DNA of 42,352 nt from Rhodospirillaceae bacterium UBA4479 (GTDB taxonomy: Bacteria > Pseudomonadota > Alphaproteobacteria > Rhodospirillales > Casp-alpha2). Under the pieces are notes generated by a model. The model saw only the letters and a list, made by a program, of their open reading frames with translations, made no database searches and was not told where the DNA came from. Shown one piece after another: positions 8,122 through 16,839 of the stretch. Within the stretch, counting starts at the first letter, position 1, and every line of letters begins with the position of its first letter. The DNA lies in contig DGNZ01000188.1 of the NCBI GenBank assembly GCA_002389175.1, positions 1 through 42,352 on the forward strand, in the 5' to 3' direction. Made by a program: the position numbers and the translations under genes.

Positions 8122-10089
8122 ATGGCGAAACGTAAAACAAAAAAATCAAAATCAACGTCTTCTGGACGGACACCCCTGTTTAAACGATTGGGTAAATGGG
8201 TCTGCACGCTTGGTGTTTGGACGCTTATCATCGGCCTGTTTGCGGCGGGCTGGTTTTATACCGATTTACCCGATGTTACCGAGAATTTAGCCCCATCACG
8301 CCGGCCCACAGTGTGGGTGTTGGATAAGGCGGGCAAAGAGTTGGCATCGGTTGGCGATTTGTATGGCATTCCCATCAAATTGACGGATCTGCCCCCCGCC
8401 TTGCCACAGGCCATCTTGGCAACCGAAGATCGACGCTTTTATGACCATTTTGGCGTTGATCTGATAGGCCTTGTCCGCGCGGCATATAATAATTTCCGCG
8501 CCGGTCGGGTGGTCCAAGGCGGCAGCACGATCACGCAACAGGTCGCCAAAAACCTGTTTCTGTCGTCCGAGCGAACGTACAAACGGAAAATTCAAGAAGT
8601 GATGCTGGCGCTTTGGCTGGAACATCATTTTTCCAAAGATCAAATCTTGGAACTTTATATGAACCGTGTGTACCTGGGTGCCGGGACATATGGCGTTGAT
8701 GCCGCCGCGCGCAAATATTTCGGTACGTCATCGCGTGAGATCAATCTTTGGCAATCGGCCATGCTTGCCGGATTGTTAAAAGCGCCCAGCCGTTTTAATC
8801 CGCATAGCAGTCAAAAACGGGCTGACGGTCGTACCCGTGTCGTGCTCTCGAACATGGTCAACGCGGGTTACATCACCGATGCCCAGGCCAAAAGCGCCCG
8901 TTCTGTCAGCGGTCGCGGGGGCTTAAACAGACCGGGCCGCGATGCCCCTTATTTTATCGATTGGGTTTTGGACCAGGTCCGAGATTATGTCGGCGCACGC
9001 GACCGTGATTTGATCGTGCGGACGACGCTCGATTCAAGCATTCAAAAATCGGCCGAAAAAACGTTGGCGGCGGCGTTGAAAAAATCCGGCAAGACGAAGA
9101 ATATTTCCGAAGGCGCCGTTGTTGTGATGTCCCCAGACGGGGCCGTGCGCGCCATGGTTGGGGGGCGAAATTACGCCAACAGCCAATTCAACAGGGCGAC
9201 CCAGGCACAAAGACAGCCGGGGTCAGCGTTCAAGCCTGTTGTGTTTCTTTCGGGCCTAAAAGCTGGGATGAAGCCCGGTGATATGATCCAGGATGCACCC
9301 GTTCGGGTTGGCAAGTGGCAGCCCAGCAACTTCAATGGAAAATATGTTGGCGATGTGACGCTGGCAGATGGCCTCGCACGTTCTATTAATACCGTAGCTG
9401 TTCGGGTCGCGATGAAGGCGGGGGTGGGGCGCGTCGCCAAAACGGCCCGTGCGCTGGGCATCGATCCCGGTCCCAAACCCGATGCATCAATCGCGCTCGG
9501 GACAGCAGAAACGACATTGTTGAATTTAACAGCCGCCTATGCACCGTTTGCGAACGGAGGCAGCGGGGTTGTGCCGTTTGGGATAGAAGAAATCCGTGAT
9601 GGTGGTGGAGAAATCTTTTATCGGCGCAGCGGTTCTGGTCCCGGCCGGGTCATTGAATCCCGCTTGGTCGGGCCGATGAACGAAATGATGGAAGCCGTAG
9701 TTGCGCGCGGGACCGGTAAGGCGGCCCAGATTGGGCGACCAGCAGGCGGGAAAACGGGCACGTCTCAAGCGTATCGTGATGCATGGTTTGTGGGATACAC
9801 AGCCGATCTGGTTTCAGGAGTATGGCTGGGGAATGATGATGGTAAATCCATGAAGCGTGTGACGGGTGGCAGCATCCCCGCGCAAGTGTGGCGCGATGTG
9901 ATGAGGGTTGCGCATCTGGGCATCCCGTCAAAGAAATTACCCAATCCATCGGATGATCGCGGCTTTTTTGATAAACTGTTCACAACCATCGAAGACGTGA
10001 AGCAAGAGGCATCCAAAGTGATTGCCGACAACGAGCCATCATCAAAAAACGCAGGCGGTATTCCCGATGTTATTGATGACCGGAACTAA
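8122..10089 (+). CDS. Class A penicillin-binding protein (PBP1A family)
   Basis: Bifunctional peptidoglycan synthase: glycan-strand polymerisation plus peptide cross-linking on the periplasmic face of the inner membrane. A basic cytoplasmic tail (residues 1-25) is followed by one transmembrane segment (about 28-48). The GT51 domain shows the catalytic Glu102 in EDRRFYDHFG, then the GGSTITQQ and RKIQE motifs. The transpeptidase domain has the SxxK motif with Ser368 (SAFK), SIN at 421-423 and KTGTS starting at Lys544. At 655 residues it is shorter than many PBP1A proteins, suggesting that the extra OB-type domain is small or absent. Its stop overlaps by three bases the stop of the convergent downstream gene. 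The name mrcA would be a family transfer only. Confidence 0.95.
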   Translation: MAKRKTKKSKSTSSGRTPLFKRLGKWVCTLGVWTLIIGLFAAGWFYTDLPDVTENLAPSRRPTVWVLDKAGKELASVGDLYGIPIKLTDLPPALPQAILATEDRRFYDHFGVDLIGLVRAAYNNFRAGRVVQGGSTITQQVAKNLFLSSERTYKRKIQEVMLALWLEHHFSKDQILELYMNRVYLGAGTYGVDAAARKYFGTSSREINLWQSAMLAGLLKAPSRFNPHSSQKRADGRTRVVLSNMVNAGYITDAQAKSARSVSGRGGLNRPGRDAPYFIDWVLDQVRDYVGARDRDLIVRTTLDSSIQKSAEKTLAAALKKSGKTKNISEGAVVVMSPDGAVRAMVGGRNYANSQFNRATQAQRQPGSAFKPVVFLSGLKAGMKPGDMIQDAPVRVGKWQPSNFNGKYVGDVTLADGLARSINTVAVRVAMKAGVGRVAKTARALGIDPGPKPDASIALGTAETTLLNLTAAYAPFANGGSGVVPFGIEEIRDGGGEIFYRRSGSGPGRVIESRLVGPMNEMMEAVVARGTGKAAQIGRPAGGKTGTSQAYRDAWFVGYTADLVSGVWLGNDDGKSMKRVTGGSIPAQVWRDVMRVAHLGIPSKKLPNPSDDRGFFDKLFTTIEDVKQEASKVIADNEPSSKNAGGIPDVIDDRN

Positions 10090-10679
10090 GTCGCTCGTCC
10101 GCGCCACGGAATAAACGCAGGCACGCGGCGCCGATAATCAATGTAGTCCTGACCATACAGGGCGATGAGCTTACGCTCTTCCGACCACGTGCCGACGATC
10201 AAATAAAGGCTGCCGAATATCGCGGTCGCTAGACCAAAATGGGTCCAAGCGCCGCCAATGAGAATTAAAAAAACAGCACTGTATAAGGGATGGCGCACGA
10301 AACGATGCAGGCCATCAGTCCTGAGCGGTTCATCTTCTGAGGCATTTTGTGTCGCTTGCGATAGGCCTAAGAACCGGCGCATGTCGTATCCACCGGCTGC
10401 GATGAAAAGTAATATCCAACCACTCATGCCGATGATGCCTAGCCAAACCTTGGCGCGTCCGCCCCATTCAATGTTTGGTGCGTCATCGAATATGATCAGG
10501 CCGATCCAGGCGGCCAATCCAAATGTTAGAATAGCGAGTGCGTTATAGGCGAGGCGATATCTGTTGCCCAATATGTCGTGAAAGAAGGCCTTGAGAGTTG
10601 GACCTGCCAATAGTGAATGCACCAATCCGAACAACAGCCAGACAAGTCCGTATAGACCGTATGCCTGCCATAGGGTCAT
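10086..10679 (-). CDS. NnrU/ICMT-like membrane methyltransferase-family protein
   Basis: 197-residue integral membrane protein with about five hydrophobic helices. The C-terminal part carries the pattern of the isoprenylcysteine carboxyl methyltransferase / PEMT-like fold: RHPLYSAVF near residue 130, then EERKLIALYG and YRRRVPAFIPW. NnrU-type proteins share this fold. These motifs bind S-adenosylmethionine in characterised relatives, so a lipid or small-molecule methylation role is plausible but unproven. It starts five bases after the hldE stop on the same strand and so is probably the last gene of the heptose operon; it ends tail to tail with the PBP gene. Confidence 0.75.
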   Translation of the reverse strand: MTLWQAYGLYGLVWLLFGLVHSLLAGPTLKAFFHDILGNRYRLAYNALAILTFGLAAWIGLIIFDDAPNIEWGGRAKVWLGIIGMSGWILLFIAAGGYDMRRFLGLSQATQNASEDEPLRTDGLHRFVRHPLYSAVFLILIGGAWTHFGLATAIFGSLYLIVGTWSEERKLIALYGQDYIDYRRRVPAFIPWRGRAT

Positions 10680-10684
10680 GATGA

Positions 10685-12169
10685 TCAGTTGTCCTTAGAG
10701 TCCTTGGTTGAGCCCATGCGCTCAATCGTGGCGGTGGTTGAAAATCCTTCACGCAGATCAGCCAAAACGACACTGCCGCCCCAACTTTTGACCAAGTCAC
10801 CGCCAACCACGTCTTCTTCTTTATAGTCTGCGCCTTTGACGATGATGTCGGGGCGCAAGTGTTCGATGATCTCGTAAGGCGTGTCTTCTGCGAAAATCAC
10901 CACCAGATCGACCGACGACAAGGACGCGAGTACGGCACTTCGAGCGGCTTCGTTCTGAACGGGGCGCTCTTCACCCTTCAGGCGTTTAACGGAAGCGTCG
11001 GAATTCAATCCGACAACCAATTTATCGCAAGCGGCGCGTGCTTGCGACAGCAGCGAAACATGCCCCGGGTGCAATAGATCGAAACACCCGTTGGTGAAGC
11101 CGATTTTTAAGCCCTGGCGTCGCCATACATCTATTCGATCTGCGGCTTCGCCATCGGTCAGGACTTTTGCTTCGGCGTCGGTGATATCCTGGTGATGCAG
11201 CGATGCGGTTAATTCTGATGCATACGCGACAGCGGTACCTACCTTGGCAACCACAATGCCCGCTGCGACATTGGCAATTGCTGCAGCGTCCGCACGATTG
11301 GCACCGGACCCAATCAGGGCTGCAACCGTGGCGACAACGGTGTCACCAGCGCCAGATACATCGAAGACCTCTTGGCTTTCGGCAGGACGGTGCGCGACTG
11401 TGCCATCGGGCTCAATCAACGACATGCCGTCTGCACTGCGCGTGACCAAAATACCGCCCAGTCCACATTCGCGCATCACAGTTGTTGCGGCATTGACGAT
11501 TTCATCATCAGTGCGGGCATCAATGCCGGAAACGTCTTGTAATTCTTTACGGTTGGGGGTGACCAAGCTGGCACCCCGGTATGGTGCGTAATCGTTGCCC
11601 TTGGGATCGACAACGACATCGACGTTGTTGTCGCGCGCGATTTTGATAAAGGCAGGTGCGCGTCCATCAGATAATGCACCCTTGCCGTAATCAGAAAGTA
11701 CCACAACGTCACACGCGCCAATGGCCTGTTCGAATGCGATGGTAATATTGTCACCAATGCTTTGCGACACATCGCTTGTCGCTTCTCTGTCGGCGCGGAG
11801 AATTTGCTGATTTGCCGCAACGTATCGGGTTTTAACCGTGGTGCGGCGGTCCGGGTCCCGGATCAAGTGCGGGGTTACATCGGTGAGATCATTTAGCGCA
11901 GCCTCAACCTTGTCGCCTGCATCATCGGTGCCAATCACGGCAATGAAATCGACGTGCGCTCCCAATCCAGCCAGGTTGCGGACCACATTACCCGCACCGC
12001 CCGGCATGTGTGTTTCTTGGGTGACGCGCAGGACAGGGATCGGGGCTTCTGGAGAAATACGCTCAACCTCGCCGCCGATAAAACGGTCCAGCATCAAGTC
12101 ACCTACAACCAAAACGCGGGTGCCGGGGATTTTCTCAACAAGTGGGACGAGGCAGGAACGATCCGTCAT
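10685..12169 (-). CDS. hldE: Bifunctional heptose-7-phosphate kinase / heptose-1-phosphate adenylyltransferase
   Basis: Two steps of ADP-heptose synthesis for the LPS inner core. The N-terminal ribokinase-like domain (about 1-330) shows VVGDLMLDRF, the GGAGNVVRNLA sugar-binding segment and the DVSGAGDTVVA signature with its catalytic Asp. The C-terminal cytidylyltransferase-like domain (about 350-494) has FTNGCFDLLHPGH, the nucleotide-binding HxGH-type motif, and the VKGADY segment. 494 residues is normal length for the fused form. The ATG overlaps the gmhA stop by four bases (ATGA), so the two are translationally coupled. The phosphatase gmhB for the intermediate step is not in the window. 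Confidence 0.97.
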   Translation of the reverse strand: MTDRSCLVPLVEKIPGTRVLVVGDLMLDRFIGGEVERISPEAPIPVLRVTQETHMPGGAGNVVRNLAGLGAHVDFIAVIGTDDAGDKVEAALNDLTDVTPHLIRDPDRRTTVKTRYVAANQQILRADREATSDVSQSIGDNITIAFEQAIGACDVVVLSDYGKGALSDGRAPAFIKIARDNNVDVVVDPKGNDYAPYRGASLVTPNRKELQDVSGIDARTDDEIVNAATTVMRECGLGGILVTRSADGMSLIEPDGTVAHRPAESQEVFDVSGAGDTVVATVAALIGSGANRADAAAIANVAAGIVVAKVGTAVAYASELTASLHHQDITDAEAKVLTDGEAADRIDVWRRQGLKIGFTNGCFDLLHPGHVSLLSQARAACDKLVVGLNSDASVKRLKGEERPVQNEAARSAVLASLSSVDLVVIFAEDTPYEIIEHLRPDIIVKGADYKEEDVVGGDLVKSWGGSVVLADLREGFSTTATIERMGSTKDSKDN

Positions 12170-12744
12170 AGCAAACCAAGCTCAACTTCTAACGCGCCAC
12201 ACAGCATCTGTCCGATCATGATGTGCATTTCTTGAATACGGGCAGTTGTGTCGCTGGGGACGATGATCAACGGATGCGCGACACCGACCAGCTTGCCGCC
12301 GTCCTTGCCGCCAAATGCGGCAGGAACGATGCCCTTGGATTTCGCCATCTCCAACCCCAGCAAAACGTTTGGTGACTGACCCGATGTGGATATGCCAATG
12401 GCAATATCACCGGGCTTGCCGAGTGCATCGATTTGGCGTGCGAAAATTTGCTCAAACCCCAAATCGTTGCCACATGCTGTCAGCGCCGATGTATCAGTGG
12501 TCAATGCGATGGCTGCGATGGGGGCACGATTGTCTTTGTAGCGAATGGTCAGTTCTGTCGCCAAATGTTGACAATCTGCGGCACTGCCACCGTTCCCAAA
12601 GAACAAGATTTTGCCGCCATGCTGAATGCTGGTCACGCATTCTGCCAACAGTTCTGCGAACGGTTCTTTGCAGGCGGCAGCTGTCCGTTCAACAACGTCA
12701 CGGTGCTCGGCAAATTCAGAGGCGTAAAAATCATCAATATTCAT
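12166..12744 (-). CDS. gmhA: Sedoheptulose-7-phosphate isomerase
   Basis: Converts sedoheptulose-7-phosphate to D-glycero-D-manno-heptose-7-phosphate, the first step of ADP-heptose synthesis, in the cytoplasm. The 192-residue protein is a single SIS domain with the phosphosugar motifs FFGNGGSAADCQHLATEL and ISTSGQSPN; the family's active-site Glu and His are present in these helices and near HIMIGQMLC at the C-terminus. It sits directly before hldE with a four-base overlap, and ten bases after the oxidoreductase gene, confirming a heptose role rather than another SIS-domain function. Confidence 0.95.
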   Translation of the reverse strand: MNIDDFYASEFAEHRDVVERTAAACKEPFAELLAECVTSIQHGGKILFFGNGGSAADCQHLATELTIRYKDNRAPIAAIALTTDTSALTACGNDLGFEQIFARQIDALGKPGDIAIGISTSGQSPNVLLGLEMAKSKGIVPAAFGGKDGGKLVGVAHPLIIVPSDTTARIQEMHIMIGQMLCGALEVELGLL

Positions 12745-12754
12745 GGAAACTATT

Positions 12755-14905
12755 CTAAACCTTTATCCGCTCGCCTGTGCGAAGACTTTCAACAACGGCA
12801 ATGGTTGCTGCCGACGTTTCAATAAGTTGGTCTTGTTCTATCGGCGGTGCTGCGCCATCTGTGACAGCAGCAATGAACGCGGTGATCTGTTGTTTGTGTC
12901 CTTTGTCCTGAGATGCGGACGATGTTTTTGTCGATCCCAGTGCGGACAGCGATAATTTGGTGAAGTCATCAAGGACAGCCGCCCTGCCGCCACAGAACAC
13001 TTCAATGCGTTCTTTTGGAAGCGAGGTGTCTCCCTTGCCGGTGTAGATGATCGTCGCAAGGCTACCGTCGGCAAATTTCAGCGTGGCAACAACATCATCG
13101 CCTGTGCCGTTTTCAGATGTTGCCGCATCGGCTTGAACCGACGTGATGCTGGCGCCAACCAAGTGTCGCGCCAGATCAACGAAGTGACACATTTCACCCA
13201 AGATACGCCCACCACCCTCGTCAGATGATTGGGTCCAATGCGCACCATCAATAGCGCCGCCGTTGACGCGCAATGTCACCATCCGTGGACCCGTCGCACT
13301 CGCAAAGTGCGCCATAAGTTCAGCAACCTGCGGTGCAAACCGACGGTTAAAGCCAACTTGTACAAATCCATCATTTTCGTTTAGCGCGTCGATCACGTCA
13401 TTCAATTGATCGAAATCCAACGCCAAAGGTTTTTCAACGAACACGGATTTTCCAGCTCGAAGGGCGGCTGCCGTCATGGCAGCATGGCTGTCATGACGTG
13501 TCGCAATCACAACGGCATTGATTTCAGGATCATCCCAGATGATCTGGTTTTCAGTGGTTGCCTGCTCAAACCCGAATGAATTCGCGCCGTGTTCAGCATT
13601 TGCACCACGTTGCGTCGAAAGCGTTTTAAGTCGCACACCGTTTACTGATTTAAGGGCCGGGATCAAAACGGCACGAGCGAAGTTCCCCGCACCTGCCATG
13701 GCCAATACCGCTGCACCCGCTTTATGCTTGGACGCTGAATTAATTTGTCGCGTTTTGGTTTCATCAGGCGCGGCGTCGGTATACGACAGCACGACGCCTA
13801 AGTGACGTTCCTTGCCTGCGGTGACCAGCGCATAAGCTTGGTCGGCATCATCCAAATCAAACGTATGCGTGGTGAAGGCGGTGACGTCGAGACGTCCAGA
13901 ATCACCTTGGCGCATCAGGCGGAGCGTTTCTGCTAGGTTCTCGGTCTCTGTCCAACGGACCCAGCCTTCGGGATATTTCACGCCGCGCTGTTCGAAATCG
14001 GGATCGTAGCGACCCGGGCCATATGAGCGCGATACGGTTAGCGTCAGTTCTTTTTGCATAAAGGTCTGATAAGGAAAAGTCGTGCCCGTCAGGCCGACCA
14101 TTACAATCTGTGCACGGTCGCGGGCGATATCTGCAGCGACTTCAAACGGTTCGCTTGATGTTGTGGCTGCTGAAATCAGCACAGCATCTGCGCCACGGTT
14201 TCCTGATATGCCCCGGATGGAAGCGCCGGGATCATCAGATGGTTTTATCGCCAGCTCGGCACCAAGAGACGTCGCCAATGCCAATCGGTCATCGGCGTAA
14301 TCGAGTGCAACCACACGTGCACCCGCTAATGTGAGGAAGCGTGCCGCCAACTGTCCGACCAAGCCGCAACCGATGATGGCAACGACGTCGCCTAATCCGA
14401 CTTTTAGATTTCTTGTCGCATGAAGTGCAATCGCGCCGACGGTCCCGTAACAGGCTTGATCATCGCTGACGCCATCAGGGATCTTGGCGACAAGATTTTC
14501 TGGCACCACGTTGAGTTCTGCATGATTGGCGATGCCAGCACCTGCCATAGCGACGCGGTCGCCGGGCTGATACGTGCCTTCTAGACCTGCACCTACTGCT
14601 ATGACTTGCCCCGCAGCTGAATAGCCCAACGGTAACGGCTCATCCAGGCGGGCCATGACAGCCTTCCAAGTATTCCAGAGGCCCTCTTTTTTGGCTTTCT
14701 CGAGAGCTTTTTTAACCAGGTCAGGCCGCGCCTGCGCTTTCGCTGCCAGGCTTTTCTTGGCGAAGTCGACAACCATTCGTTCCGTCCCCGCAGAAATCAA
14801 AGACGCGCGGGTCTGGACCAGCAAATGGCCTGATTTAACTTTTGGCGCAGGCACATCTTTGAGTGCCAGTTTGCCTGTTCTTCGCGATTGAATGACCTGC
14901 TTCAT
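12755..14905 (-). CDS. Bi-domain oxidoreductase (zinc-alcohol-dehydrogenase-like + Gfo/Idh/MocA)
   Basis: 716-residue fusion. Residues about 1-370 resemble the medium-chain dehydrogenase fold with a GDVVAIIGCGLVGQLAA Rossmann motif near 170-185; residues about 390-716 resemble Gfo/Idh/MocA sugar dehydrogenases, with a second Rossmann start (VLAMAGAGNFA) and the conserved FVEKPLALD segment. Fusions of this architecture are recurrent in LPS and capsule clusters, where they are thought to act on nucleotide sugars or sugar acids; no biochemical role is assigned with certainty. Position between a UDP-glucuronate decarboxylase gene and gmhA-hldE, with 10-15-base gaps, supports a surface-sugar function. 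The start ATG at 14905 begins MKQVIQSRRTG, typical of the family. Confidence 0.87.
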   Translation of the reverse strand: MKQVIQSRRTGKLALKDVPAPKVKSGHLLVQTRASLISAGTERMVVDFAKKSLAAKAQARPDLVKKALEKAKKEGLWNTWKAVMARLDEPLPLGYSAAGQVIAVGAGLEGTYQPGDRVAMAGAGIANHAELNVVPENLVAKIPDGVSDDQACYGTVGAIALHATRNLKVGLGDVVAIIGCGLVGQLAARFLTLAGARVVALDYADDRLALATSLGAELAIKPSDDPGASIRGISGNRGADAVLISAATTSSEPFEVAADIARDRAQIVMVGLTGTTFPYQTFMQKELTLTVSRSYGPGRYDPDFEQRGVKYPEGWVRWTETENLAETLRLMRQGDSGRLDVTAFTTHTFDLDDADQAYALVTAGKERHLGVVLSYTDAAPDETKTRQINSASKHKAGAAVLAMAGAGNFARAVLIPALKSVNGVRLKTLSTQRGANAEHGANSFGFEQATTENQIIWDDPEINAVVIATRHDSHAAMTAAALRAGKSVFVEKPLALDFDQLNDVIDALNENDGFVQVGFNRRFAPQVAELMAHFASATGPRMVTLRVNGGAIDGAHWTQSSDEGGGRILGEMCHFVDLARHLVGASITSVQADAATSENGTGDDVVATLKFADGSLATIIYTGKGDTSLPKERIEVFCGGRAAVLDDFTKLSLSALGSTKTSSASQDKGHKQQITAFIAAVTDGAAPPIEQDQLIETSAATIAVVESLRTGERIKV

Positions 14906-14920
14906 ATTGTTCGTGTGCGC

Positions 14921-15868
14921 CTAAAGGATGCTTTTGAAATATGCGATGGTCCGTTCAAGGCCATCCCGTAGGGGAATGGCCGGTTCCCAGTCTATGGCCA
15001 ATTTTGCCAATGAGATATCGGGGCAGCGTTGCATGGGGTCGTCTTGTGGAAGTGGCTTAAGAACAATTTCTGATTTGGCCCCGGTCATCTCGATCACCAG
15101 TTCAGCCAATTGCCGAATGGTGAATTCATCTGGGTTGCCCAGATTCATCGGGCCTGTGTTGGTATCGTCGGCGTCCATCATGCGCATCATGCCTTCGACC
15201 AGATCATCCACATAACAGAACGAACGTGTTTGTGATCCGTCCCCATAAAGTGTGATGGGTATGCCCTGTAGCGACTGCATAATAAAGTTCGACACAACAC
15301 GGCCATCATCAGGATGCATCCGTGGACCGTAGGTGTTGAAGATACGGCACACACGAATCGGTGTGTTGTGCTGGCGATGATAATCAAAAAACAGTGTTTC
15401 TGCGCAGCGTTTGCCTTCGTCATAGCACGCACGCGGGCCGATTGGATTGACGTTCCCCTTATAGCTCTCGGGCTGTGGATGAACCTCGGGATCGCCGTAA
15501 ACTTCGCTGGTTGATGATTGTAAGATTTTAGCGCCTGTGCGCTTGGCCAAACCTAATGCGTTGATCGCCCCGTGGACACTTGTTTTCGTCGTCTGCACCG
15601 GATCGTACTGGTAATGCACGGGTGATGCGGGGCAGGCCAAATTGTAAATTTCGTCGACTTCTACATACAACGGAAAGGTCACATCATGCCGCAGCAGTTC
15701 GAAGTTCTTGGCATCGAGCAGATGCGCGACATTAGATTTGGTCCCGGTGAAGAAATTATCGACGCAGAGCACATCATCACCGCGAGCGACGAGGCGTTCA
15801 CAAAGGTGCGATCCGATAAATCCTGCGCCCCCTGTGACGAGAACTTTTTTAGCTAATAATGAACTCAC
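14921..15868 (-). CDS. UDP-glucuronate decarboxylase (UDP-xylose synthase type)
   Basis: Extended short-chain dehydrogenase/epimerase of 315 residues. The N-terminus holds the NAD-binding GGAGFIGSH motif (Gly13, Gly16, Gly19); the catalytic pair is Tyr149/Lys153 (YDEGK) with SSTSEVYG before it. The segment NLACPASPVHYQ is a hallmark of UXS-type decarboxylases, which convert UDP-glucuronate to UDP-xylose (or the 4-keto intermediate). UDP-xylose would supply xylose to LPS or exopolysaccharide. It lies 15 bases upstream of the bi-domain oxidoreductase on the same strand, in an apparent operon with gmhA and hldE. A UDP-glucose dehydrogenase supplying the substrate is not in the window. Confidence 0.9.
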   Translation of the reverse strand: MSSLLAKKVLVTGGAGFIGSHLCERLVARGDDVLCVDNFFTGTKSNVAHLLDAKNFELLRHDVTFPLYVEVDEIYNLACPASPVHYQYDPVQTTKTSVHGAINALGLAKRTGAKILQSSTSEVYGDPEVHPQPESYKGNVNPIGPRACYDEGKRCAETLFFDYHRQHNTPIRVCRIFNTYGPRMHPDDGRVVSNFIMQSLQGIPITLYGDGSQTRSFCYVDDLVEGMMRMMDADDTNTGPMNLGNPDEFTIRQLAELVIEMTGAKSEIVLKPLPQDDPMQRCPDISLAKLAIDWEPAIPLRDGLERTIAYFKSIL

Positions 15869-15945
15869 AATAATGCCTTCTTCACCCCTGAATTGATGGC
15901 ACGGAAACTACCACCCACGATCACGGGGGCCAAGGCGAAAGGGGA

Positions 15946-16701
15946 TCACGTAGATAAGAAGCGGCATTGGCCGTCTTCGAGTGCCAGTGCGGTCAGATAA
16001 TCGGACTGCCAAGCCCCCGTATCGATGTTAATCCGATTTCTTCGAACTTCAGGTTCATAGTGGGGTGTGTGGCCATGCACGATCAATGCACCATGGTCTC
16101 GTTCTGAGTTTAAAAATGCTTCGCGAATCCACATCAAGTCCTGTGCGCGTTGCTGATCAAGCGGGCGGGTCGGGTCAATCCCCGCATGGGCGAAGAACAC
16201 GCTACCTTTTCTCCAGGATGTTTTGAGGCTTTCGAAGAAATCCCAGTGATGGGGGGGAATTGCCTGTTTAAGGGCCTCTTGGACCGCCTGAGGGGGGCGT
16301 ATGTCTTTTTCAGGGGCAATATCGAAGCCATAGCTTTGTAATGTCGCGCCGCCGCCGTTTTCGAGCCAAATTTCGTAAGGGACAGATAACGTAGTCAGGT
16401 CCATCACATATTTTTCATGATTCCCCATGAGGAAAACGCATTCCACGTCGGATATTGAAAGTTTCGAGAGGTAATCAATAACCCCGGCAGAATCGGGTCC
16501 GCGATCGACGTAATCACCCAGAAAAACAATCGTGTTTTGTATTTTCGGATCGGCCGACATGTCCTGAATAATGATATCAATGAGTTCCAGCAACAGATCC
16601 AGGCGCCCATGGATATCTCCAATGGCATACACCCGGTGGCCTTTTGGCAGTTCAACGCTTGCATGAGGACCGTTCAACGCTTGGAACCGTTGGTGTGTCA
16701 T
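15946..16701 (-). CDS. Calcineurin-like metallophosphatase (Ser/Thr protein phosphatase / ApaH-like)
   Basis: Cytoplasmic metal-dependent phosphoesterase with the three PPP-family blocks: GDIHGR (Asp29, His31), GDYVDRGPDS and GNHEKYV, and later HAGIDP and HGHTPH supplying the remaining metal-binding histidines. Relatives include bacterial Ser/Thr phosphatases and dinucleoside-tetraphosphatases; the substrate cannot be told from sequence. I chose the ATG at 16701, giving 251 residues, because AAGGAAAG lies directly upstream at good spacing and the catalytic block starts near residue 27 as usual; a GTG 81 bases further upstream is the alternative. The gene is divergent from the EAL-like pair and 77 bases upstream of the decarboxylase gene on the same strand. 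Confidence 0.88.
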   Translation of the reverse strand: MTHQRFQALNGPHASVELPKGHRVYAIGDIHGRLDLLLELIDIIIQDMSADPKIQNTIVFLGDYVDRGPDSAGVIDYLSKLSISDVECVFLMGNHEKYVMDLTTLSVPYEIWLENGGGATLQSYGFDIAPEKDIRPPQAVQEALKQAIPPHHWDFFESLKTSWRKGSVFFAHAGIDPTRPLDQQRAQDLMWIREAFLNSERDHGALIVHGHTPHYEPEVRRNRINIDTGAWQSDYLTALALEDGQCRFLST

Positions 16702-16839
16702 GTCTTTCCTTGGTCGTCCCTTGGCCTGCCCATGGGGTCCCCTTGTGATGATATCTGAGTTATACTGTCGGGTATTGTGCACTCGATATTCGTGAAGGAT
16801 ATTAACTTTTTCTGTAAACTGGCAGATTTAAAGGGAACT
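16702..16839 (+). promoter_or_regulatory. Divergent intergenic region, probable promoters for phosphatase and EAL-like genes
   Basis: With the starts chosen here, 138 bases separate the two divergent genes. The stretch is AT-rich around 16750-16830 and contains TATACT near 16761, a fair -10 match for the plus strand, without a convincing -35 at standard spacing. Both transcripts must start in or near it. Confidence 0.35.

Noticed and set aside
16777..16839. Longer N-terminus for the first EAL-like protein from the GTG at 16777.
   Set aside because: The added residues have no counterpart in the downstream paralogue, whereas the GTG at 16840 gives an aligned start and has a ribosome-binding site.
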